Assembly: GCA_964428355.1 (NCBI GenBank) | Contig: CAYRYU010000001.1 | Location: 260,060 to 324,059, forward strand | Source: CAYRYU01 sp964428355 | Lineage (GTDB): Bacteria > Muiribacteriota > Ozemobacteria > Ozemobacterales > Ozemobacteraceae | Reading direction: 5' to 3' | DNA: 64,000 nucleotides | Part shown: positions 27,972 through 34,952 of the stretch, piece by piece | Position numbering within the stretch: the first letter of the stretch is position 1 | Layout of the letters: every line of letters starts with the position of its first letter | Translations under genes and position numbers: made by a program | Notes under the pieces: model-generated | Databases searched by the model: none | The model's input: only the letters and a program-made list of their open reading frames with translations | What the model was told of the DNA's origin: nothing

Positions 27972-28793
27972 ATGAAACGCGCTTCCTATTTCTTCTTCGT
28001 CGCCCTTCTGATGGGATTCTTCGCCGCCCCGGCTGCAATGGCCCAGCTGGTCGGAGGGATCGACCCGGGAAACATCGACATCTTCGCCCAGATCCGGATC
28101 CTGGACATGACCTTGGGAGTGGTCGACCGCGAACGGCACGTCACCAATATGGTTGCGGAAATCACCAACCTCAACCTGCCCCTTCCCGATGAAACCAACA
28201 ACGGGAGCAACGACAATGAAGGCAATTCCCAGATCTTCAAGGGTGCGGTCAAATTCCTCGAGAAGAATGCCAAGGAAATCAGCATGAGCGTCCAGCTTCC
28301 TTCCGAGAAGGTCAGACCGCTCGACAGTTACGCAGCCAACAAATGGGGCCCCTGGAAGGGACTGATCAAAGCCAACGTCCGGATCCACGTTCTGGCAATG
28401 GAAGTGACCCCGGTTCCCGGAAAGCCCTACTCCTGCGTGAAATACATCCCGATCGTGACCGACCTCAACATCACCGAAGCACCGGTCAATCCCCACCAAC
28501 CGTGCCTGTCCACCGTTCCTGCTCCCACACAGGATTCAGCTCCTGAGGGGACCATCCTTCCCGATCCGGAAACGGCGATCTGCGTCAACAACTGCCGTGT
28601 AATCACCGAGGCGGTAGGAGTTTACAACCGGACGCACGAGCCAATGACCGTTCTCGATCAGGACGTACTCGTCCGTGCCGGTTGCCTGAAACACCCCGCG
28701 GTCTGCCATGACGGGGGGAAGTATTCCCTGGTCGTCCACCCAACCGCCGGCAGCTGGTGTGAGTGCTCCTTCCACAGCAAGATCAACTATTGA
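27972..28793 (+). CDS. secreted protein of unknown function with cysteine-containing C-terminus
   Basis: I do not recognise this 273-aa protein. The start at 27972 has AGGAG 8 nt upstream and opens a clear signal peptide (MKRASYFFFVALLMGF) cleaved after AMA. The mature part begins QLVGGIDPGNIDIFAQIRI. About nine cysteines lie in the second half (YSCVKYIP, HQPCLS, ICVNNCRV, AGCLKHPAVCHDG, WCECSF), suggesting periplasmic disulfides or metal binding. An Asn-rich loop (NNGSNDNEGN) sits near residue 75. Composition and codon use match its neighbours. It stands alone between divergent and convergent genes, with a hairpin after it, so context gives no function. Confidence 0.85.
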   Translation: MKRASYFFFVALLMGFFAAPAAMAQLVGGIDPGNIDIFAQIRILDMTLGVVDRERHVTNMVAEITNLNLPLPDETNNGSNDNEGNSQIFKGAVKFLEKNAKEISMSVQLPSEKVRPLDSYAANKWGPWKGLIKANVRIHVLAMEVTPVPGKPYSCVKYIPIVTDLNITEAPVNPHQPCLSTVPAPTQDSAPEGTILPDPETAICVNNCRVITEAVGVYNRTHEPMTVLDQDVLVRAGCLKHPAVCHDGGKYSLVVHPTAGSWCECSFHSKINY

Positions 28794-28824
28794 AAAAAGG
28801 GTTTCGGTTCCAACCCCCTCCAAT

Positions 28825-28861
28825 ATCCTCCCGATCGGCCTTTCAGGCAGGTCGGGAGGAT
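28825..28861 (+). terminator. probable terminator after the secreted-protein gene
   Basis: A 10-bp perfect repeat (ATCCTCCCGA / TCGGGAGGAT) with inner GCC/GGC pairing is followed by TCATTTT on the plus strand. It overlaps the end of the convergent GT87 gene. Confidence 0.65.
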
Positions 28862-30237
28862 TCATTTTCGGGGATTCGGGGTGGAACGCCCCCGGATGAA
28901 CCCGAATCCCGCGAAGCAAGGAGGGAAACGACCATGAGGAACCCGGAAAGCAAAGGCAGTATGAACACCACTGCCCAGAGGGTTGGAGCCCGGGCGACGG
29001 AGGCAGGTTCCAGGAACCCGAAATAGCATCCAGGGAGGCCCGACAGAGACTCGAAAACGAGGAAAGCTCCAGAAACGATTTTTACCAAGACACCGCGATT
29101 GGGTACGAGAAGCGAAAAAACGGCCGCGGGAAAAAAACAGGAAAGATAATGGTGCCAACAGATGCCGGAAGGGAGGATCGACAACCCGAGACCGCAGACG
29201 AAGGCAGTTCTGGCATCCGGCCGCCTGGAGTACAAGAGAAAAAGCACTCCGGCCAGCACCAATAACAGGACGATGCCCTCGGCGATGAAAACGCCGCCCG
29301 GGGGTTCCACCCTGGGGTAGTTCTCCAGGTCGGTCCCCCACCCCGGGAAGTTGAGCCGGTGCAGGAAACCACGCAGGGAAACGTTGTTTCCGGAAACGAG
29401 GCTCAACCGGACAAGTTGGCCGCTGACTTCCCGGAATCCCAGCGAAAGCGCAGGTGGGAAAAGCCAGTCCGGCATCCAGACCAGCAACAGGAAAATGCCC
29501 CCGAAAGTCCCGGCAACCGTGCCCCAATCCCGCAGGTAGACGAAAACCAATACCAGGAGAACAGCCCAGGATTTGCAGGCGACCACAAGAATCAGACAGA
29601 GACAGGCCAGCATCCTCCCCTGGGAATCGTTCCACTCGTGAAACCGAAAAGCCAGAAGGGCAAGGGCGACAGCGGGAAGGATGTTCTGTCCGAGGGAGGC
29701 CGCGTAGGGGATCGGAAAGAAGATGGAGGTGCAGAAGGCGCATGCCAAGAGCATTTTCCAGGAATTCCGCCCCGCGAGGCGCAAAGTTTCGAGGCAGATT
29801 ACGGTTGCGGCGAGAATGTTCACGATGTACCAGAAACTCCGGTACGCGGTGAAGGAAGTGAAAAACGAAGTCAATGGGCCGAAGAGGCACAGGTACAGCG
29901 GGGCATAGACGAACGATGTACCCGGGTTCCGCAGATCGTGTGCCAGGAAATATTCCAGCCATTTGAGGTGCATGTCCCTGTGCGACTGGATGAAGATCCG
30001 GGAGTTGTAGATCGAGTCGTATTCCCCGGCCTGAAAGAGCTTCCCCGCCAGAAAAGTCGGGTACAGATCGATGTATCCGAAAGAGGGATAATCGGTCGGG
30101 AAAAAAACCCGCGAATAGCCCATGAACCCGAAAAGGAACCACCACGTCCCCCAGATCACGAGGAAAACCGCAGCAAACCTGAGAATCCGCTGGTAATGCG
30201 TATGGGAAGAACTCTCCCGCGGCCCCGGACTGCTCAT
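28843..30237 (-). CDS. GT87-like polytopic glycosyltransferase (DUF2029)
   Basis: A 464-aa membrane protein with about ten hydrophobic segments. The start at 30237 (MSSPGPRESSS) lies 6 nt after a consensus -10 box and has no Shine-Dalgarno; the 79-residue upstream extension is discarded. Features of the GT87 / DUF2029 family (polyprenyl-phosphate-mannose-dependent transferases such as PimE) include an early luminal loop with DLYPTFLAGKLFQAGEYDSIY, then SFVYAPLYLCLFGP, a K-S-W loop (VVACKSWAVLLV), and a late CWHHYLSCFFPA helix. It probably adds a hexose to a lipid or polymer on the periplasmic side. No other glycan genes adjoin, so the acceptor is unknown. Confidence 0.75.
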   Translation of the reverse strand: MSSPGPRESSSHTHYQRILRFAAVFLVIWGTWWFLFGFMGYSRVFFPTDYPSFGYIDLYPTFLAGKLFQAGEYDSIYNSRIFIQSHRDMHLKWLEYFLAHDLRNPGTSFVYAPLYLCLFGPLTSFFTSFTAYRSFWYIVNILAATVICLETLRLAGRNSWKMLLACAFCTSIFFPIPYAASLGQNILPAVALALLAFRFHEWNDSQGRMLACLCLILVVACKSWAVLLVLVFVYLRDWGTVAGTFGGIFLLLVWMPDWLFPPALSLGFREVSGQLVRLSLVSGNNVSLRGFLHRLNFPGWGTDLENYPRVEPPGGVFIAEGIVLLLVLAGVLFLLYSRRPDARTAFVCGLGLSILPSGICWHHYLSCFFPAAVFSLLVPNRGVLVKIVSGAFLVFESLSGLPGCYFGFLEPASVARAPTLWAVVFILPLLSGFLMVVSLLASRDSGSSGGVPPRIPENESSRPA

Positions 30238-30243
30238 GTCTGG

Positions 30244-30272
30244 ATTATATCCCCCCCACCCCACCCTTTCAA
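30244..30272 (-). promoter_or_regulatory. consensus sigma70-type promoter of the GT87 gene, leaderless
   Basis: On the minus strand TTGAAA (30272-30267), a 17-nt spacer and a perfect TATAAT (30249-30244) are followed after only 6 nt by the ATG. Transcription would start at or within 1-2 nt of the start codon. The spacer is a run of G tracts (GGGTGGGGTGGGGGGGA). Confidence 0.8.
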
Positions 30273-30290
30273 CCCAGGGCCGGGTGGTGG

Positions 30291-30318
30291 GGAAAATAGG
30301 GGACAGACCACTATTTCC
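30291..30318 (+). repeat. REP-like element downstream of the transposase gene
   Basis: The element runs from GGAAAATAGGGGACAG to CCACTATTTCC. Its ends pair (GGAAAATA with TATTTCC) and the core GGGGACAGACCAC is shared with the copies at 31091 and 31255, which lie in the opposite orientation. Confidence 0.8.
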
Positions 30319-30322
30319 GAGT

Positions 30323-31042
30323 TCATTCGGAGGGGAGGTCGAGTTGATCTTTCCCCACCCGGGGTTTTCTGGGACGTCCGGGTGTACCACGCTCCGCTCG
30401 CCGTCCCAGAACCGTCGATATCTGTCCGGCGAAGAATTTGTTCCCCAGGGCAAAGTTCCCATTCGTTGCCTCACGAAGGCGATTCACCATCTCAGGGTCC
30501 AGTTCCCGGGAAAACAACTCCCGATAGGCCGCCTGCCTTGCCTCTGGAGATGCCCCCAAATCCAGATACACGGGATGGTTCTCGACCAGCCCCTCTTCCC
30601 CCAGTGCATTTGCCCGATAGCTTGACCAGGGGTAGGCTTCCGGGGAGGTGACCATGCGGGCTCGAACCGGGTTCAGTTCGATGTATCTTTGACAGGCCAG
30701 AAGGTACAGTTCCTCCTGAACGGGGCAGGAACGAAACCGGCCTTCCCAGAGGCTTCCCGTGCGTCGATACTTCCGATTGACAAACTGGACGTAGCGTTGG
30801 CCCACGAGCTTCATCGTCTTCCCCGGGGCGTCCGGATGGTGAGCGGAAAGGAGCAGGTGAAGGTGATTCGTCATAAGGACATAGGCATGGATCCGGACCT
30901 CGTTTTTCCGTGCACTTTCCACCAGCAGGTCCAAAAAGAACCGGTAATCTGCAGCCTCGAAAAATAAGGCCTGTCGATTGTTCCCCCGTTGAATCACATG
31001 AAGTGGAACGTCCGAAAGGGTCAGCCGGCTTCTTCGAGGCAT
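30323..31042 (-). CDS. REP-associated tyrosine transposase (RAYT, Y1/IS200-like)
   Basis: A 239-aa protein; ATG at 31042 has GGGAGG upstream, whereas the longer version starts at a TTG within that site. It carries the family features: PLHVIQRGNNRQALFF, the metal-binding HxH in MTNHLHLLLSAHHP, and the catalytic-tyrosine helix followed by KYRRTGSLWEGRFRSCPVQ. RYIELNPVRARMV and YPWSSYRANALG are hallmarks of this group. RAYTs are domesticated single-strand transposases linked to dispersal of REP palindromes. REP-like elements lie on both sides in opposite orientations. It looks intact. Codon use is like the neighbours. Confidence 0.93.
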   Translation of the reverse strand: MPRRSRLTLSDVPLHVIQRGNNRQALFFEAADYRFFLDLLVESARKNEVRIHAYVLMTNHLHLLLSAHHPDAPGKTMKLVGQRYVQFVNRKYRRTGSLWEGRFRSCPVQEELYLLACQRYIELNPVRARMVTSPEAYPWSSYRANALGEEGLVENHPVYLDLGASPEARQAAYRELFSRELDPEMVNRLREATNGNFALGNKFFAGQISTVLGRRAERGTPGRPRKPRVGKDQLDLPSE

Positions 31043-31090
31043 TCCCACCTCCCCCAAGAATTACAATCTCCATATTATCACAAAACCGCA

Positions 31091-31114
31091 AAACCGTGGT
31101 CTGTCCCCATTTTC
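31091..31114 (-). repeat. REP-like element upstream of the transposase gene
   Basis: On the minus strand GAAAATGGGGACAG continues into ACCACGGTTT. It shares the core GGGGACAGACCAC with 30291-30318 in inverted orientation, so the transposase gene sits between inverted elements. Confidence 0.8.
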
Positions 31115-31254
31115 TCCCATTTTCTCGGAAACGGCGGCTAAAGAATTTCCAGCTTCTCATGGGAGACCGGCATGAATACATGGAAATCCACCATCGGAAC
31201 CGGTACAAGAAGCCATCCTTGTCTTAGCACCGTTCTCGGGTGTCCCCTTTTCTC

Positions 31255-31277
31255 AAACCGTGGTCTGTCCCCTTTTC
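31255..31277 (-). repeat. second REP-like element upstream of the transposase gene
   Basis: AAACCGTGGTCTGTCCCC plus TTTTC repeats 31091-31114 almost exactly in the same orientation, about 140 bp further out. Another TGTCCCCTTTTCTC half-unit lies immediately before it. Confidence 0.8.
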
Positions 31278-31307
31278 TTCTTCCCGATCGGAAGCACCTT
31301 CCCCGGG

Positions 31308-32243
31308 TTATCGGGCGCGTTTCGCGGGCTTCAGGCGATGAAAGCGGCGGGCCAGGGAGAGGCCCTCGATCCGGTCGAAGTGTGATCCCATCCGTTCGTC
31401 CAGGTCTTTCAGGCGGGCGTCGGGATGGGGGTGGGTCTTAAACAAAAGGAGCACCCGGTCGTCGGTCGGGGCGAAATGGCCGATCTTCTGCAGTACCGCG
31501 GGCAGGCCGAACGCTCCATATCCGGCCCGGGCCGCCAGAACGACCGCGATCTGATCGGCATCGGACTCGGCCTTCTGGTCGAGAGACCGCGCGACGATCT
31601 CTGCGCCCTGGCCGATCAGCTGCTGAACCTTCGCATCGTCGGTGATCTTCTTGGCCAAGAAGTCCCGGCCCAGATCCAAAAGACGGCTCTTCTGCAGGAT
31701 CTTCAGGTGATGCCGGCGCAAAACGTGCCCGATCTCGTGGGCCAGCACCCCGGCAAGGTCCCCTTCGTCCTCCAGAAGGGCATACAGGCCCCGGGTGAGG
31801 AAGATGTACCCCCCCGGCACGGAGAAAGCGTTCACCGCAGGCGATTCGAGGACCCCGAAATGCCAGGGAAGATCCGCTCGCTCGCTCTGCTCAGCCACCC
31901 AGCGGCCGACCAGATTGACGTAGCGCTGGAGATCCGGGTCGTCGACCAGGGGGGAAGCCCCCAGCAGGTTCCCGGAGATCCGGCGTCCGATGGCGATCTC
32001 CTGCTCCCGGGAAACCCCCTGAAGGTTCTTTTCGACTTCCTGCAACGGCTCAGGCAGGCGTTTCCGGAGCTTCTGCAACAGCTGTTCGCGGACTTCGGCG
32101 GAGGTGAGTGGGGAAGCGGTCCCGCTTGCCGGCGTGATCTTCCCCAGGAGTTTCTCCAGAATCTCCACGGCATCCCCAGCCCGGGCCGCGGAACCGCCCA
32201 GACCCCAGAAGACCAGAAGCAGACCGACGATCACCCGTTTCAT
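31308..32243 (-). CDS. exported M48-family zinc metalloprotease
   Basis: A 311-aa protein with a signal peptide (MKRVIVGLLLVFWGLGG, cleavage near ARA). The peptidase core shows VNAFSVPGGYIFLTRGL, the zinc motif HEIGH at 169-173 and the third ligand in ESDAD (E226). These are typical of BepA/YfgC-like and Oma1-like periplasmic M48 enzymes that handle outer-membrane or surface proteins. No TPR region follows, so it is shorter than BepA. It is the last gene of a tightly overlapped operon (4-nt ATGA overlap with the SH3-like gene). Substrate is unknown. Confidence 0.9.
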   Translation of the reverse strand: MKRVIVGLLLVFWGLGGSAARAGDAVEILEKLLGKITPASGTASPLTSAEVREQLLQKLRKRLPEPLQEVEKNLQGVSREQEIAIGRRISGNLLGASPLVDDPDLQRYVNLVGRWVAEQSERADLPWHFGVLESPAVNAFSVPGGYIFLTRGLYALLEDEGDLAGVLAHEIGHVLRRHHLKILQKSRLLDLGRDFLAKKITDDAKVQQLIGQGAEIVARSLDQKAESDADQIAVVLAARAGYGAFGLPAVLQKIGHFAPTDDRVLLLFKTHPHPDARLKDLDERMGSHFDRIEGLSLARRFHRLKPAKRAR

Positions 32244-32779
32244 GGGGCCCCCTTTCCGGTCAAATAGGGGAAGGGACGCGCCACGAGCGAGCCGCGCGCC
32301 GCGAACTCCCGCGCCTGGGCCCGGGTCACGCCGAACGACTCGAGCAACACCACCTGGGCCTCGTTGAAGCGGGCCGCCTGCAGGTCCTCCTCACTCAATC
32401 CGCGAATCCCCGTCGTGGCCACCACCTTCCCGGTTCCCGCGCGACCGGAAGCCAGCCCCAGCACCCCGTCCGCCGTGTACCGGGGTTTCTCCGTCCCGCC
32501 CCGGCGGATGGCCAGCAGCCGAACCCAGCCGTTTCCCCGGGCACTGGTGATGCGCAGCCAGCCGCCCTCCTTGCCGCAAATCTCTACGACCTCATCCTTG
32601 GCCAGGGTTCCCACGTCCCGGGCATCGACGAACGGTTCGACCCGGATCGTCTCGCTCCTGATCGCCCGGCCCTGGGTATCCGTGGGCGGAGGCGTTCCCG
32701 TATCCGCGGACCAGGACCGGGAAAGCAACAGTCCCGCGAAAAAGAGGGCTCCGAACGTGAACCAGCCCCGTCGTTTCAT
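32240..32779 (-). CDS. exported SH3-like domain protein
   Basis: A 179-aa protein; the start at 32779 has AAGGAG 5-6 nt upstream and overlaps the end of the CHASE2 gene by 4 nt. A signal peptide (MKRRGWFTFGALFFAGLLL, cleavage near SWSA) is followed by a bacterial SH3-like fold at about 40-95 (VEPFVDARDVGTLAKDEVVEI, GGWLRITSARGNGWVRL). The second half (about 95-179) has no recognised domain; AARFNEAQVVLLESFGVT looks like a helical pair. Such modules usually bind peptidoglycan or partner proteins in the periplasm. Its place between a CHASE2 receptor and an M48 protease suggests an adaptor; that is inference. Confidence 0.8.
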   Translation of the reverse strand: MKRRGWFTFGALFFAGLLLSRSWSADTGTPPPTDTQGRAIRSETIRVEPFVDARDVGTLAKDEVVEICGKEGGWLRITSARGNGWVRLLAIRRGGTEKPRYTADGVLGLASGRAGTGKVVATTGIRGLSEEDLQAARFNEAQVVLLESFGVTRAQAREFAARGSLVARPFPYLTGKGAP

Positions 32780-34488
32780 GGGTGCTCCTTTCCTGACTTC
32801 GATTGTTCCCATTGCATCACGGCTTCCGCGACGAGGCGCCGCCAGCTTCCCTCGGCAGCCTCCCCACACGTGACCGTTCCCTGATGGAAGAACCAGCTCG
32901 ACGCCTCCTCGGGGCCGGTGAATGCGTGGCGCAGCAACCCGGGGAAGGCCGTCATGATCGCCCGGGAATCCGTCTCGAAACGGCCCCTGGCCGTGGCATC
33001 CCCTTCCGGAGCCATCCAGCAGACGGCATAGGTCTTTTCGAAGAGATCCCAGATCCCCCGCTGGTTCTCCTTGATCAGTTCGATACTCTTGTCTTCCGAT
33101 CCGGAGCGCAGCAACCCGACCCGGAGCGTCTCCCACCGGTAGTCGCTGATGGCCTCGGAATCGATCCGGATCAGCAAAACCGCCGCCTGCCAGACGCCCT
33201 CCAGGCGCAGCGACCGCCGCACCATGCTGGGATCGAGGGCTTTCCCCGTGAGCCCGGCGTAGGACCGCACCACGCCGAAATACCCCAGGGCAATCGAGAC
33301 CGGGAAGGAGAGGTCGAGGTAGACGGTGCTCAAGTTGATGCTGACGTAGGAGCATCCCACCATGGCGGTCTCCGAGAGCCCGAACCACCAGTCCAGGATG
33401 ATGGGGTTGGTCGCCCGATACAACCGCCAGGCCGTCCACCAGATGATCACCAGGGCCAACAGGAAAAACGGGACGCGCGCCTTGGGAAAGCGCAGGTAAT
33501 CGTCATGGCGGAAGTTGTCGATGGCGGTGGCCAGGATCTCCACCCCCGGGTGGGTCTGGCTCACGGGGGTGGGCTTGAAGTCGAACAGACCCGGGGCGGT
33601 CGAGCCGATGATGAGGATCTTCCCCGCGAACTCGTCCGCTGGCCGGCGCTTCTCCTTCCGCAGCAGGTCCTGGAAGACCTCGGAGAACCGGACGAACCGG
33701 TAGGAACCGGGGGGGCCGCGCCAATTCAGAAGCACACGCTCGGGGGTGGGAACCGGCCAGCCGAACTCCCAACCGATCCGCGTGGGGAGGGAGGGAAGGA
33801 TCCAGCCCTGCTCGTTGCGGGAGACGACATATTCCCGGACCACCCCGTCGTCGTCGGGGAATATGTTGTGGAATCCCAGCCGCTTGCCGGCGAGAGCCGC
33901 GGGGAAATGCGGGAAGACCACCCCCACCGAGGGGTCCTTTCCCCCGGTTCCCTGCGGGTCGGGTCTCGCGCCCGGAACCATCGAAACTTTGACCTCGCTC
34001 AACGGGTCGGTGGAAGGGTCGAGCCGCAACAGGGGGAAGAAGGTCGGCCCCGCGGAGGCGATGGCGGTGTTGAAGGCCTCGTCACTTCCGGGGTTGAACA
34101 GGTCGGGATCGCTGAACAGGATGTCGAACACGACGGCTTTGGGCTTCTGCTTCCCCACCAGTTCGAGGAACTCCCCGAACACCTGGCGGGGCCAGGGCCA
34201 GCGGCCGTACTCCGGGGCCATCGCGGCCAGGCTCCCCTCGTCGATGTCCAGGATGACAATGTCCGGATCGGGCCTGGGAGGAAACAGGCGGTAATGGAGA
34301 ATGGTGTCGTACGCCGCCAGCCGCACCTTGTCGGTGACGGGGTAGATCAGCAGGTCGACGATCGCCAGCATCGTGAACACGACGGCCGCGGCGAGGTGGA
34401 AGGCGCGCCGGAAGCGCTGGCCAAGCCACATTCCCAGCTCGAACCAGCCGCCGTTCCACCCGTTGCTGATACGGGTCAAAATCTCCAA
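32776..34488 (-). CDS. CHASE2-domain membrane sensor with unrecognised C-terminal domain
   Basis: A 570-aa protein. The start is TTG at 34488, chosen because GGAGG lies 9 nt upstream; the ATG at 34495 is out of frame. One TM (about 30-52) leads into a CHASE2 sensory domain (about 55-330: DTILHYRLFPPRPDPDIVIL, DIDEGSLAAM, YGRWPWPRQVFGEFLE, FDILFSDPD, KILIIGSTAPGLFD). Three TMs follow (about 342-420), as usual for CHASE2. The C-terminal 140 residues are not a recognisable kinase. They vaguely resemble a class III cyclase (FFHQGTVTCGEAAEGSWRR placed like the cyclase GxVxxGxxG segment) but lack a clear metal site, so they may be a degenerate cyclase. It is the first gene of the CHASE2 / SH3 / M48 operon. 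Confidence 0.82.
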   Translation of the reverse strand: MEILTRISNGWNGGWFELGMWLGQRFRRAFHLAAAVVFTMLAIVDLLIYPVTDKVRLAAYDTILHYRLFPPRPDPDIVILDIDEGSLAAMAPEYGRWPWPRQVFGEFLELVGKQKPKAVVFDILFSDPDLFNPGSDEAFNTAIASAGPTFFPLLRLDPSTDPLSEVKVSMVPGARPDPQGTGGKDPSVGVVFPHFPAALAGKRLGFHNIFPDDDGVVREYVVSRNEQGWILPSLPTRIGWEFGWPVPTPERVLLNWRGPPGSYRFVRFSEVFQDLLRKEKRRPADEFAGKILIIGSTAPGLFDFKPTPVSQTHPGVEILATAIDNFRHDDYLRFPKARVPFFLLALVIIWWTAWRLYRATNPIILDWWFGLSETAMVGCSYVSINLSTVYLDLSFPVSIALGYFGVVRSYAGLTGKALDPSMVRRSLRLEGVWQAAVLLIRIDSEAISDYRWETLRVGLLRSGSEDKSIELIKENQRGIWDLFEKTYAVCWMAPEGDATARGRFETDSRAIMTAFPGLLRHAFTGPEEASSWFFHQGTVTCGEAAEGSWRRLVAEAVMQWEQSKSGKEHP

Positions 34489-34626
34489 GGGTCATTCCTC
34501 CGCCGGAGGTTTCGTGCGCGGCCGACCCCGGCTCGGAGCTCCCGCCCGGGCTCTCCGGGAGGCAAGGCCTTCCCCTCAACCGGTCCCGGCCACAACTTTC
34601 GAGGAGGAGACTCCGGTTTCCCCCAA

Positions 34627-34649
34627 AGTATACCACTCTTTCGAAGTGG
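34627..34649 (-). promoter_or_regulatory. candidate extended -10 promoter of the CHASE2 operon with palindromic spacer
   Basis: On the minus strand TGGTATACT is an extended -10 element about 140 nt before the TTG start. The 17 nt upstream of TATACT form an imperfect palindrome, CCACT-TCGAAAG-AGTGG, that fills the spacer region, as an operator might. The -35 hexamer is poor. Confidence 0.4.
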
Positions 34650-34724
34650 CAGAATCGGGTTTCTCTTCGTTCTCCATCAGCCGATTCTCTGCAGGGGCAT
34701 TCGTTCGACCTGGGGGGATCCGGA

Positions 34725-34940
34725 TCAGAAGTGCGGGGTTGACATGACCCCTGCGGATTTGTTCTGGACCTTGCGGAAATGCGCCTTTCCGCCAACGATG
34801 CGATAGACCACCCGGCCGTCGAGATGCTTTTCCACGGCCCTGAACGTGTGCCCGTCCAGGTAATCGACGTTGTCTTCCCCGCGAGGAAGATTTTCGGTAG
34901 AATAGAGCCGGGATTCTATGCCGAAGAACCGAATTACACC
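34725..34940 (-). pseudogene. possible 5'-truncated coding remnant
   Basis: On the minus strand a frame encoding DNVDYLDGHTFRAVEKHLDG and then RVVYRIVGGKAHFRKVQNK runs to a TGA at 34725. Third positions are GC-biased as in real genes here, but the frame has no start codon before it runs into the DUF362 gene on the other strand. It may be a decayed 3' end of a lost gene. The alternative is chance openness in GC-rich DNA. Confidence 0.25.
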
Positions 34941-34952
34941 AAGGACGAAGAT

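Larger units (their letters stand above)
34489..34952. other. 464-bp divergent intergenic region
   Basis: It contains the candidate CHASE2-operon promoter (34627-34649), a minus-strand coding-like remnant (34725 to about 34940) and the candidate leader of the DUF362 gene. No complete gene was found. Confidence 0.55.

Noticed and set aside
32780..33439. N-terminal extension of the SH3-like protein
   Set aside because: It overlaps the CHASE2 coding sequence in another frame; the ATG at 32779 has a Shine-Dalgarno and a signal peptide.
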